Of a stretch of 64,000 nucleotides of DNA, positions 45,879 to 54,705 are shown piece after piece (positions within the stretch are counted from its first letter, which is position 1; the number at the start of each line of letters is the position of its first letter). The notes beneath the pieces are model-generated. The model did no database searches and was not told where the DNA came from. It saw only the letters and a list, made by a program, of their open reading frames with translations. This DNA is from Algicola sagamiensis DSM 14643 (GTDB lineage: Bacteria > Pseudomonadota > Gammaproteobacteria > Enterobacterales > Alteromonadaceae). The stretch covers positions 96,405 through 160,404 of the forward strand of contig NZ_KB894501.1 in the NCBI RefSeq assembly GCF_000374485.1. The letters run 5' to 3'. Both the position numbers and the translations under genes were made by a program.

Positions 45879-47207
45879 TCAACGTTTCACATAGAAGAAC
45901 ATTGAATTTCCGTGCTCTTCACTGATCTGATTCAGTTTTAGAACCTGTTCTTGAGTGAGTTTATTCCCTTTCACCAGGATTAAACCAACTTTTGGGTGTT
46001 CTACATCTCTTGTGATGGTTAAACTGGGTGTTAGCTGATTGGCATTGACCGCATATTCTATAGGGACTTCCTCATCAGTGGGCATTGCACTCAACATTTC
46101 CAGATATAGTTTTAGTACCTTCCCATCATATTTGTGACCTGCCATTTCTGTGAGGTATTGTTTGGCTTCTGCGCAGGTCTGGATCTCTCCAGTGAATTTC
46201 CCTTGGCAGTAGTTATCAAAATCAGAAACAATGCTCAAAATTCGAGAAGCAATCGGGATCTCATCTTTTTGCAACTGATCTGGGTAACCATTGCCATCCA
46301 TGTGCTCCTCCAAAAATCGAATCGTAAATCCCACGGATGCGAAATTGGGAATAGGGGACAACAGCTCGCTGCCAAGTGACGTATATTCGCAGTAATCTTT
46401 GATTTGCTGGCTATCCATATTCAGAATAGGTTTTGTCAGTAACTGTTGATCAATTTTGGACTTACCGACTTCATGGAGGAGGCCTGCGACATAAGTATGT
46501 ATACATGTCGATGGCTCTAACTTGAGTGTTTTTGCCGTGTACCTGGCTTGAGCGGCGACGCGATGTGCATGTCCATTATCTTGGCCGATTGCCCTTTCAC
46601 ATAAGTTGGTTGCTAGTTGTATCAGCTGTTGGTAGGTTTTTTTGAGCCGTAATTGCGATTTCTCTGAGGATTGCACTGCAACCATCAAGTCCTGTTTGGT
46701 TTGTGTATTTTCTTCACTGAGAGAGTCATTGAGGACTTTTAATTCCTCATTTTTTGTTTCCAGTTCTAGTGAAAGTCGACGCTTTTCTCGTTCAGCAGTA
46801 AGCAAGTTATAAGCGTTTGATAGTACTAAGATGATCTCCTCATTTTTCCATGGCTTGGAAATATAGCTGTATATCTCTCCGTCATTAATCGCTTTAACCG
46901 TTGATTCCATATCAGAGTAACCCGTTAAGAGTATCCGTTTGGAGTTACTGTGTAGCTCTTTCGCTTTTGTTAAAAAGGTTGCGCCGTCCATACCAGGCAT
47001 TCGCATATCTGAAATAATGAGATCAGGTTTTATTTTTTGGATCTCAGAAAGTGCTTCTTCACCTTTTTCAAATAAGGAAATTTCATAGGACTTTCTCAAG
47101 ACACGCTTGAGTGCTTTTAAGATTTCAACTTCGTCATCCAACAACAGGACTTTGGGCTTTTTTGTTTCTTGAACTGCTTCTTGGACATCCGCTTCATTTT
47201 CCATCAT
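45879..47207 (-). CDS. Response regulator with degenerate HD-GYP domain
   Basis: The 442 residues have a REC domain at about 15-130 (LLLDDEVEIL, ISDMRMPGMDG with the phospho-Asp, LLTGYSD, SKPWK), a coiled coil (about 140-190) and an HD-GYP-like domain to about 370. The metal site is altered: LLHEVGK replaces LLHDIGK and the HHExxDGxGYP motif reads LEEHMDGNGYP. Phosphodiesterase activity is therefore doubtful. A C-terminal extension of about 60 residues is unrecognised. Confidence 0.83.
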   Translation of the reverse strand: MMENEADVQEAVQETKKPKVLLLDDEVEILKALKRVLRKSYEISLFEKGEEALSEIQKIKPDLIISDMRMPGMDGATFLTKAKELHSNSKRILLTGYSDMESTVKAINDGEIYSYISKPWKNEEIILVLSNAYNLLTAEREKRRLSLELETKNEELKVLNDSLSEENTQTKQDLMVAVQSSEKSQLRLKKTYQQLIQLATNLCERAIGQDNGHAHRVAAQARYTAKTLKLEPSTCIHTYVAGLLHEVGKSKIDQQLLTKPILNMDSQQIKDYCEYTSLGSELLSPIPNFASVGFTIRFLEEHMDGNGYPDQLQKDEIPIASRILSIVSDFDNYCQGKFTGEIQTCAEAKQYLTEMAGHKYDGKVLKLYLEMLSAMPTDEEVPIEYAVNANQLTPSLTITRDVEHPKVGLILVKGNKLTQEQVLKLNQISEEHGNSMFFYVKR

Positions 47208-47276
47208 TAATTGCTTTTTGAAGTTGTTTTAGTCCAGTATAGACAGGGATTTGCGACAATACTTAGAGCATATTGA

Positions 47277-47384
47277 ATGGAAGAAAAAAAACAGAAGACT
47301 TGTCCATATTGTAAAAAAATTAGGGCGATATTTATTTGGATGGTACTGATGATGATCCTTTACTTTGTTGTGTTTGATGTTTAA
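47277..47384 (+). CDS. 35-residue membrane microprotein with CxxC
   Basis: A very short frame beginning ATG 47277 encodes a Lys-rich N-terminus, TCPYCKK, and one hydrophobic segment (AIFIWMVLMMILYFVVF). Its stop overlaps the next start as TAATG, the strongest evidence that it is translated and coupled. Function is unknown; the CPYC resembles a metal or redox motif facing the cytoplasm. Confidence 0.55.
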   Translation: MEEKKQKTCPYCKKIRAIFIWMVLMMILYFVVFDV

Positions 47385-48091
47385 TGGAAAATAAAGCGCA
47401 AATTCAACCCACAGCTGTTCGTATTCGAGGGCAGGCAAGTCGTGGTGGGAGTTTATTAATTCTCATGAGTGCAGGCCTATTTGGTTTGACCACATTGCTC
47501 CGGTTGATTGATGTGCCTTTTGTGGCAGATATCTATCTATTTATCACGCTCATATGCATCGCGCTCAGTGCTTTTGGATTTTTAAAGCTGAATGAACCAA
47601 GATACAGCATAACAATGAATGACAAAGGATTCTGTTATCACCATCGGTTGGGGAAATGGCGAATTGACTGGGTGGAACTGATGCATATCGGCGTTCCCGA
47701 AGTTGCTTCTGGCTTTGAAACGCAAACTTTATCTTTTATAGGGATCCGTATTCGCGATCCTGCATTGCTTGTACAACAGCCCTCGTTGAGATTTCTTGTG
47801 AAGGTAATGACAGAACAACGACCATTGTTAATACAAGCGGCAAAAGCGCTTGAAATACCAACCCACGAATTAGAGGACTTTTTCTTTGAGCCTCCTTCAT
47901 TTGTTTACGAAGGAAACAAGTACGCAGGGGTCATTGGTCAGTTTTTGTGTCGTTGCGACAAACTGCGTGCTGCGTTTGGTTTTGACTTATACATCCCCGT
48001 GTCTGCTTTAGATAAGGAAGGCCTTCAGTTTTGCAAGGAAGTCAGACAGTTGAAATTACAGTGGTTGGCTTATTTGGAGCAAACGAATTAA
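47384..48091 (+). CDS. DUF2982-like membrane protein
   Basis: The 235 residues have two adjacent membrane segments (about 22-40 and 46-65) followed by a soluble domain with RYSITMNDKGFCYHHRLGKW and LSFIGIRIRDPALL, which resembles DUF2982 proteins of marine gammaproteobacteria. The start overlaps the microprotein upstream. Role unknown. Confidence 0.68.
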   Translation: MENKAQIQPTAVRIRGQASRGGSLLILMSAGLFGLTTLLRLIDVPFVADIYLFITLICIALSAFGFLKLNEPRYSITMNDKGFCYHHRLGKWRIDWVELMHIGVPEVASGFETQTLSFIGIRIRDPALLVQQPSLRFLVKVMTEQRPLLIQAAKALEIPTHELEDFFFEPPSFVYEGNKYAGVIGQFLCRCDKLRAAFGFDLYIPVSALDKEGLQFCKEVRQLKLQWLAYLEQTN

Positions 48092-48209
48092 AGCGTTGAA
48101 TCAAAATATGAATTCTTGAAGGAATTCGCCTTAGAAATTTGCCGTTTTTTTCGATCTACTGTTACATTTGATAGCATAGGATCCATACATATTGTAGAAC
48201 GAATAGACC

Positions 48210-48545
48210 ATGGCAGATTACGATAAACCTTATTTAACCAGCGGCAGAAACACAATTATTCATAAACTAAAGCGGTTTGATTTGGTCATTTTAAATGGAG
48301 AAGGAGAGCCGCCTGTCCTTGTATCCCATCATGGCTTAAAAGTTTTTGATGAAACCGTGCCAAAAAATCGAAAGGAAGCGAAAGAAAGATACCTGTGTGT
48401 TGTGAATGCGGAAATACCAGAGATATTTGGTGAACATAAAACATTATTGTTTGTACAAGCGTTGGACGGCAAGGAATACAAATTAGATTATAGTAAAAAA
48501 GATACACCAAACTTTATTCGTGTTCATCAAGATAGTTATATCTAA
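48210..48545 (+). CDS. Hypothetical protein
   Basis: The 111 residues are soluble and Lys/Glu-rich, with no recognised domain. The frame is uninterrupted and preceded by a plausible -10 (GATAGCATA). It lies between the DUF2982 and FapA genes on the same strand, but is separated from both by more than 100 bases, so it may have its own promoter. Confidence 0.6.
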   Translation: MADYDKPYLTSGRNTIIHKLKRFDLVILNGEGEPPVLVSHHGLKVFDETVPKNRKEAKERYLCVVNAEIPEIFGEHKTLLFVQALDGKEYKLDYSKKDTPNFIRVHQDSYI

Positions 48546-48652
48546 GCCATAAGGGTACATACAAACAAGATGAGACTCGTTATAGCGAGCATAGGCTGAG
48601 CAAGCCTGCTTGAAAATGGAGGCTACCATAGCCCCATCGTAAGGGGGACCCT

Positions 48653-50299
48653 TTGGACAATCAAAATTTATCACATCGTCTCAAAGGAAACGCGGTCGTT
48701 CTGATCGTTCAAGCCCAGTTACAACAAAATTTACAGATCACAGATATTAAGTCTTACCTCAAGCAACATGGTTATGAAGCGTGGTATTTTCTGGAAGAAC
48801 CAGCCGGAGAATTGATTGAAAAAGCGAATCATCAGGAAGAAGGTGCTGCTGACATTTCAGGCATTATTGCAGAGCGGCGTGATGCAGAATTAGAACTTGT
48901 TGTTGGTGAGGATAAAATGCAGGTGATTGCGATGATCACAACTGCATTTGGAGGAGAAGATATCTCCAGCAAGTCATTTGCGAAAGCCCTTCAGGAAAAA
49001 CAAATCAGCTTTGGCCTCAATAAAAAGCAAATCCTTCAATTGATCGAGGAGTCTGCTTCTTCCGAACCTGGGATGACAGTAAAAGGTATTATCGCGAAAG
49101 GACGAGAAGCTGTTCCTGGAAAAAGCGCTTATCTTGAGCCACTTGTGGAGTTGTTTCGTGATCGAGAGGTCAAACCAACGGTTCAAGATGATGGCACAGT
49201 AGATATGCGTGACTTTGGGCGGATCCTTTCTGTGACGAAAGGACAGCCTATCATGAGAAAAGTGCCAAAAACTGAGGGTGAAAAAGGATGTAATGTCCAT
49301 GGTGAAGAAATCGATCCAATTGCTGGTGATGATTGCGAAATAAAAGCATCTGAAGGTACCGTTATTTCTGAAAAAGATCCAAATGTCCTGCTCGCTGATG
49401 CGATGGGGATTGCTGTGTTATGTGACAATGGCATGAAAATCGATGAGCTGCTTGCTTTGGATAAAGTCGATATTTCGACTGGACATATTTATTTTGAAGG
49501 CTGTGTGGCGATTGCTGGTGATGTCGCGGAAGGGATGAAAATTGAAGCAGGAGGGGATGTCAATATTACTGGTTTTGTTGATTCAGCTGTGATCCAGGCA
49601 AAAGGAGACATCATCATTACAAAGGCTGCAATTGGTCACCAGAAAGAGCAAGAAAATCATGAACTGGAGTACACAACAAGGCTCAGTTCTGGTGGTGATG
49701 TGATTTTAAAGCATGCTCAATATATCGAGGTTCATTGCAAAGGACAGCTCATTGTAGAAAAGCAATTGCTCCACAGCAGAGTCACAGCTTCCAGTGTGCA
49801 TATTGGTATCGAAGGGAATCCAAATGGCAAAGTCATTGGCGGCGATTTTCACCTCGGCAAATTTTTGCATGCCGGAGAAATTGGTGCACCAGCGGGAAGC
49901 CAAATGCATATCAATTTCAATTATTGGTTGGAGCAGTTGAGTGTTCGGCAACAACTAGTGCAAGAGAAATTAGCCAACCATAAAAGTGTCATTGGAGAAC
50001 TGAAGGAAACCATCGAGTATTTTGAAGAAATTAAGAATGAAGAAGATGTGAGGGATGTCAAAGAGCAGGCTTATAAAGAAAAAGAAATCCATGAAATGAC
50101 CTGCCGTAAATATACTTTAGAGTGGCGAAAACTAGAGCATAAACGAAAAGTGATATTACAGCATGCTCATGTAGAAGCGAAATCAAAACTCTACCAAGGG
50201 ATCCATATCAAAGTGGGTGAAAAGGCTGTGGTTTCCACACGAGAATATGGACCTTGTAAAGTCGCGATGAAAGAGCATGAGCTGACCTTTATCGTATAA
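48653..50299 (+). CDS. FapA-domain (DUF342) protein
   Basis: DUF342 / 'flagellar assembly protein A' family. The 548 residues have the family's central part, MRKVPKTEGEKGCNVHGEEI followed by DVDISTGHIYFEG-type and GDVAEGMKIEAGGDVNITGFV beta-helix repeats, then a C-terminal coiled coil (about 430-510). It starts at TTG with AAGGGGG seven bases upstream. In other bacteria members affect polysaccharide or flagellar functions; the role is not settled. Confidence 0.8.
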   Translation: MDNQNLSHRLKGNAVVLIVQAQLQQNLQITDIKSYLKQHGYEAWYFLEEPAGELIEKANHQEEGAADISGIIAERRDAELELVVGEDKMQVIAMITTAFGGEDISSKSFAKALQEKQISFGLNKKQILQLIEESASSEPGMTVKGIIAKGREAVPGKSAYLEPLVELFRDREVKPTVQDDGTVDMRDFGRILSVTKGQPIMRKVPKTEGEKGCNVHGEEIDPIAGDDCEIKASEGTVISEKDPNVLLADAMGIAVLCDNGMKIDELLALDKVDISTGHIYFEGCVAIAGDVAEGMKIEAGGDVNITGFVDSAVIQAKGDIIITKAAIGHQKEQENHELEYTTRLSSGGDVILKHAQYIEVHCKGQLIVEKQLLHSRVTASSVHIGIEGNPNGKVIGGDFHLGKFLHAGEIGAPAGSQMHINFNYWLEQLSVRQQLVQEKLANHKSVIGELKETIEYFEEIKNEEDVRDVKEQAYKEKEIHEMTCRKYTLEWRKLEHKRKVILQHAHVEAKSKLYQGIHIKVGEKAVVSTREYGPCKVAMKEHELTFIV

Positions 50300-50514
50300 A
50301 AACATCGTTTAGTATAGGGAATGGTGACACATCATAAACGCTTGAAATATGTTCCATCAAAAAAGTACCAGTAAAAACTCCATAATTTGAAAAGCCTTAG
50401 CCCGCTCAACATGAAGTTGGCACGAAATATGACTGTCTACGATCAGGTGTCAGAAGTGATGTCTTCATGATGGATAGTGTGTTGATAAAGTCTGTGTAGA
50501 TTGAGGTACGCTCA

Positions 50515-52200
50515 ATGAATTGCTCCAAAAATAGATTGAATTATCAGCTTTTACTCAGTGTTTTTCTTAGTTTACTCATTGGATGTAGTGGCGGAGAAGA
50601 TACTCAGAATAACGCATTAACGAGCATTAATGCTGGTCCTGATAGAACCACAAGGCCTGGTGAGGAAGTCACCCTTTCTGCTAGTGCTTCTCCATCAGGC
50701 GGTACATTTTCTTGGACACAACTCAAAGGCGATACCTTAGAAAGTTTTCCAGCTGCAAGTGAAAGTGTCACTTTCACAATGCCACCTACTGTGAGTAAGC
50801 CGTCACTTTTCAGCTTTAAAATTGTGTATAAAACATCAAGCGGTACAGTTGAAGATATCGTCGAAATTACAGTGGAAGATGAAGCACTCACGCCGATTGC
50901 AAAAATCGCCCCGGGAACACCGAACACTGCCCCTTATTCACCCAGTACACTCTTAAAACTGGATGGGACGAATTCTTACGATCAAAACCCATTAGGTACA
51001 ATCAAAACTTATCTGTGGTCTCAGGTCTCAGGTCAGAAAACATTGAATTTTCGGACTGCATTAGATGCGTCCAATGTGACACTGATCGTTCCACTAGGCA
51101 GTAGTGATCAATCGTATCAAGTGAAGCTGATCGTGACGAATGATAAAGGGTTATCAGCGGAGACAGTGTTTGAGTTTACCGCTCAAGGAAGTTCAATTCC
51201 AGTCATTGCTCATGCCGGTGATACACTGACGAAACCTGAATTTAGTAAAGTCACTTTAGACGGCTCAGGCAGCCAATCATTGAATGGCACATTAAATTGC
51301 ACTTGGCAACAAGTGAGTGGCCCAACGGCAACAATCACCAATGCGAACCAATGCCAGACAGAGTTTACTGCACCGGATGTCAGTGGGACAGAATCTGCGG
51401 TTTTCTCGTTATTGGTTGAAGATGGGCAGGCTAACTCAGATACCGCTTCAGTCACGCACCAATTGATCCCTTTTGATTTCGGAAAAGTACAGGATACGGG
51501 AATACTGAGTTGTTTTGATGTAGATAGTACAGAGCCTTGTACATCAGAGGCCGTGAAAGAACAGGATGCGAAAAGTGGCCGTGATAGTGTTGCTTCATTG
51601 TTGTTTAAAACAGGAACAGGTACCGGGGGATTTGATTTTACCAAATTGGATATCAATGGAGATGAAGTACCGGATACAGCGACTATTTATTCCTGCATTC
51701 GGGATAATGTTTCTGGGCTGATATGGGAAGTCAAATTACCAGCAACAGATACACCTCCGAATTCTGCGATCCGCTCAGGCATAAATCGTTACAGTTGGAA
51801 TCTTGCAGATGTTCCAAATAATGGTGGGAAGGGAGTTGCGGCAGATGCACGATCAACATGCCCCAGTGCGACGGATTGTTCGATTACACAATACGTACTG
51901 GATGTAAATGCGACAACGCTCTGTGGTGGGAACAATTGGCGAGTCCCCACTTTGGAAGAGCTTCAGTCGATTATCAATTATGATTTGATGCCGTCCGGTA
52001 AAGTCATTGATCCCGCTTTTTTTCCAAATGTACCAACACTTGATCCTACCGTAGGTAATCTTTTTTACTGGACACAATATACGAGTGCTGATGGTGGTGG
52101 CGTCGAAAGTGCTTGGGTTTTGGATTTTGTCACAGGCAATGATAATACACAGCCAAAATCCAGTTTGGCCTATGTTCGATTAGTGAGGACAAACTCATGA
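50515..52200 (+). CDS. Lipoprotein with PKD-like repeats and Lcl/DUF1566 domain
   Basis: Predicted surface lipoprotein of 561 residues. Lipobox LIGC at about 24, then three Ig/PKD-like repeats (LDGTNSYDQNPLGTIKTYLW, LDGSGSQSLNGTLNCTWQQV and similar). The C-terminal Lcl domain has GLIWEVK, NNWRVPTLEELQSIINY and FYWTQYTSADG, with paired Cys. Such domains occur in adhesins. The stop overlaps the next gene by four bases (ATGA). Confidence 0.82.
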   Translation: MNCSKNRLNYQLLLSVFLSLLIGCSGGEDTQNNALTSINAGPDRTTRPGEEVTLSASASPSGGTFSWTQLKGDTLESFPAASESVTFTMPPTVSKPSLFSFKIVYKTSSGTVEDIVEITVEDEALTPIAKIAPGTPNTAPYSPSTLLKLDGTNSYDQNPLGTIKTYLWSQVSGQKTLNFRTALDASNVTLIVPLGSSDQSYQVKLIVTNDKGLSAETVFEFTAQGSSIPVIAHAGDTLTKPEFSKVTLDGSGSQSLNGTLNCTWQQVSGPTATITNANQCQTEFTAPDVSGTESAVFSLLVEDGQANSDTASVTHQLIPFDFGKVQDTGILSCFDVDSTEPCTSEAVKEQDAKSGRDSVASLLFKTGTGTGGFDFTKLDINGDEVPDTATIYSCIRDNVSGLIWEVKLPATDTPPNSAIRSGINRYSWNLADVPNNGGKGVAADARSTCPSATDCSITQYVLDVNATTLCGGNNWRVPTLEELQSIINYDLMPSGKVIDPAFFPNVPTLDPTVGNLFYWTQYTSADGGGVESAWVLDFVTGNDNTQPKSSLAYVRLVRTNS

Positions 52201-52721
52201 AGTATCTCATATTCCTTAGTCTATTTATGCTGATTAGCCCCTGGGCGAGTGCAGTCCAAAAGTGCTTTGAAGATCAGTTGCACATTACAACACCGACGAC
52301 AGAGTTGACGGATAACAAAGACGGGACAGTCACAGATACAGGAGCGGGCTTGATGTGGCAGCGTTGCTCATTCGGCCAGACTTGGAACAGTTCAGCATCA
52401 GCCTGTGATGGCTTTGCATTGAGAAGAAATTGGGAAAATGCACTTCAGGCAGCGATGGATAGTACCTATGCGAAATATACGAATTGGCGTATCCCAAACG
52501 TGAAAGAGCTTGCATCTTTAGTAGAAAGAAATTGTGTTGATCCTGCGATTAATGCGACAATCTTCCCAAATACGAAGTCGGAGAATTATTGGACGTCGAG
52601 CAGTGACACCAATACACCCGCTCGGGCCTGGAGTTATGCGTTCTACAGTGGGAAGAATAATACCAAAGCAAAAACGATCACCCTGTATGTTCGTATGGTT
52701 CGACATTTAAGTAATGAGTGA
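52197..52721 (+). CDS. Exported Lcl/DUF1566 domain protein
   Basis: The 174 residues have a signal peptide (to about 19) and one Lcl domain: TVTDTGAGLMWQRCSFGQ, TNWRIPNVKELASLVERNC, NYWTSSSDTN and LYVRMVRHL. It is a stand-alone version of the C-terminal domain of the preceding lipoprotein and overlaps both neighbours, so the three genes form one unit. A shared role at the cell surface is inferred. Confidence 0.82.
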   Translation: MKYLIFLSLFMLISPWASAVQKCFEDQLHITTPTTELTDNKDGTVTDTGAGLMWQRCSFGQTWNSSASACDGFALRRNWENALQAAMDSTYAKYTNWRIPNVKELASLVERNCVDPAINATIFPNTKSENYWTSSSDTNTPARAWSYAFYSGKNNTKAKTITLYVRMVRHLSNE

Positions 52722-52728
52722 TGCGTTC

Positions 52729-53484
52729 ATGCGAAAAAAGCTATTTGGCTGCCTCCTGTTTTTGGCAATGGGAAGTCAGGCGGCAGAATGTAATTTAAAA
52801 CTGAATTATGGTGTTCTTATCTCCCCGCAAGAGATCAGGATCATGAAGCAAGGAAAAACCCATATTCAGATCAATCAGGATAAACAGTTGTTTGTCCGAG
52901 GTGAATGGGTACAGCTTTCAAAAACAGATGAAGCCAAGCTCACGAAGTATAGTCTTGGACTGCGTCATCAATTACCAGAGATGATCTCCACTGCTGTGGA
53001 TGGTGTCGAAGTTGGTTTATCTGCGATATCGAGAGTCCTCAATAGTTTGTCAGACCGGGACTCTGAAGAAGTCGAAGCACTTGTTGTTGAAATCCGCGAT
53101 CGCGTAAAAGGTAAATTTAACTATCGAGAAGAGTACTTCTTTATTGCGCCACAAAGTTTGACGGAACTCGGGGCCTTTATGAATGACTCTTATCAACAGG
53201 AGTTAAGTCGGGCGTTAAGAGAACCTCTTGGCTCAGTCCTATCTGCAGTGAATAGTGCATTAAAGCCAAATCAACGAGCGATAGAAAAGACGCCAGGACC
53301 GACCTCGACGGCAACTTTTGTGGAGCAAACACAAAAACTACTCACTTATAAAGCAAATAAACTGGACGAGATCACGAATAAAATCTGTCTGAAGATGGTT
53401 GAACTTGATCGTTATGAAACTGATCTACAACGCGTGGTACCGGAGCTTGCGAGTCTCGACTTATTGCACCCACAACGTGGATAG
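52729..53484 (+). CDS. DUF2884 (YggN-like) exported protein
   Basis: The 251 residues have a signal peptide (MRKKLFGCLLFLAMGSQA) and the YggN/DUF2884 pattern ECNLKLNYGVLISPQEIRIM, LFVRGEWVQLS and helical remainder. ATG 52729 gives a normal signal peptide; ATG 52714 in frame lies inside the preceding gene. Role unknown in all bacteria. Confidence 0.78.
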   Translation: MRKKLFGCLLFLAMGSQAAECNLKLNYGVLISPQEIRIMKQGKTHIQINQDKQLFVRGEWVQLSKTDEAKLTKYSLGLRHQLPEMISTAVDGVEVGLSAISRVLNSLSDRDSEEVEALVVEIRDRVKGKFNYREEYFFIAPQSLTELGAFMNDSYQQELSRALREPLGSVLSAVNSALKPNQRAIEKTPGPTSTATFVEQTQKLLTYKANKLDEITNKICLKMVELDRYETDLQRVVPELASLDLLHPQRG

Positions 53485-53499
53485 GATCATACTTTCTTC

Positions 53500-53534
53500 C
53501 TCGCTGTGATCGTGTTGATAACGAACACAGCGAG
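53500..53534. terminator. Hairpin between convergent genes
   Basis: The 9-base arms CTCGCTGTG and CACAGCGAG flank a 17-base loop between the DUF2884 gene and dusA. T-tracts are weak. Confidence 0.42.
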
Positions 53535-53547
53535 AACATCAAAGCGA

Positions 53548-54549
53548 TTAAGCTGCGCTTTCTATATCTCGAGGCACGTGAGCCAATGCGGCTTGTAAGA
53601 CACGTAAATCCGCATCTTTCTTGGTCGCATTTTCACTTAAATGACGACGCCAAAGTCGCGCCCCCGGCATCCCCGGAAACATCCCGACCATATGACGAAC
53701 GATATGCCACATTTTTGTCCCTTTAGTCATTTCATTCTCAATATAATCAAACATTGCTTCCACGACTGCATGTGGATTATCAAAATGTTGTTCACCTTGA
53801 TGGAAAGTTTTATCCACTTGATTCAAGATAAATGGGTTTTGGTATACTTCGCGGCCAAGCATCACGCTATCAACATGCAGTAAATGCTCAAGACAGGACG
53901 GAATGTCTTTAATTCCACCATTCAGTTCAATAAATAGTTCAGGATTGCGCAGCTTTAAATCATACACCCGGTCATACAAAAGTGGGGGAATTTCACGGTT
54001 TTGTTTAGGACTTAATCCTTTTAACCAAGCTTTACGGGCATGAATGATAAAAGTATCGCAACCAGAATCTTTGACAGTATCTATAAAATGGGTAAGAAAT
54101 GCGTAGTCATCCATGTCATCAATCCCGATACGAGATTTCACGGTAACTGGAATGGACACTTGTTTTTTCATTGCGGTAATACAAGCAGCGACAGTTTCAG
54201 GCTCTTTCATTAAACAAGCACCGAAACGACCATTTTGAACACGATCTGATGGACAACCGACGTTGATATTCACTTCATCATAACCACGTTCTTCGGCAAG
54301 CTTGGCACATTGTGCCATTGCTTCAGGATCTGACCCACCAAGCTGAAGTGCGACGGGATGCTCTTGTTCGTTGTAACGCAAAAAATCATCTTTGCCATAA
54401 ATGATCGCACCAGTGGTAACCATTTCTGTATACAACCAGGCTTTTTTCGTCATGAGACGATAAAAATAACGGCAATGACGGTCAGTCCAATCCAGCATAG
54501 GAGCCACGGAAAAACGACGTTCAAGTGCAACTTTAGATTCTTCAGTCAT
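53548..54549 (-). CDS. dusA: tRNA-dihydrouridine(20/20a) synthase DusA
   Basis: Flavoenzyme reducing U20/U20a of tRNA. The 333 residues have the FMN barrel N-terminus VAPMLDWTDRHCRYFYRLM, the Dus signature NINVGCPSDRVQNGRFGACL with catalytic Cys, and IHARKAWLKGLSPKQNREIP typical of DusA. Its 5' end faces a phage integrase 156 bases away, matching the known family of integrases that insert at dusA. The coding frame is intact to the ATG. Confidence 0.95.
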   Translation of the reverse strand: MTEESKVALERRFSVAPMLDWTDRHCRYFYRLMTKKAWLYTEMVTTGAIIYGKDDFLRYNEQEHPVALQLGGSDPEAMAQCAKLAEERGYDEVNINVGCPSDRVQNGRFGACLMKEPETVAACITAMKKQVSIPVTVKSRIGIDDMDDYAFLTHFIDTVKDSGCDTFIIHARKAWLKGLSPKQNREIPPLLYDRVYDLKLRNPELFIELNGGIKDIPSCLEHLLHVDSVMLGREVYQNPFILNQVDKTFHQGEQHFDNPHAVVEAMFDYIENEMTKGTKMWHIVRHMVGMFPGMPGARLWRRHLSENATKKDADLRVLQAALAHVPRDIESAA

Positions 54550-54669
54550 ATTCTTTTAAAACCAACTACTTAAATTCAATTTCATCTCTTTGCTGACTCA
54601 CTCAAACGTCGAGATTTCTGATATTTTCAGCCCGTTTCTTGACGTTTTTTGGTTGTCGGGGCCACAATA

Positions 54670-54693
54670 GGGTCACAGGAATTTTTGTGACCC
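54670..54693 (+). promoter_or_regulatory. Inverted repeat just upstream of the integrase
   Basis: The 8-base arms GGGTCACA (54670-54677) and TGTGACCC (54686-54693) are separated by eight bases and end 12 bases before the integrase start. It may be an operator or a stem masking the ribosome-binding site. A wider inverted repeat AAACGTC (54604) and GACGTTT (54641) lies upstream. Confidence 0.45.
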
Positions 54694-54705
54694 CAAGGAA
54701 CTTTT

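Noticed and set aside
47229..47438. Leftward frame over the microprotein
   Set aside because: It overlaps the supported 35-residue frame and the DUF2982 start and has no start signal or similarity.
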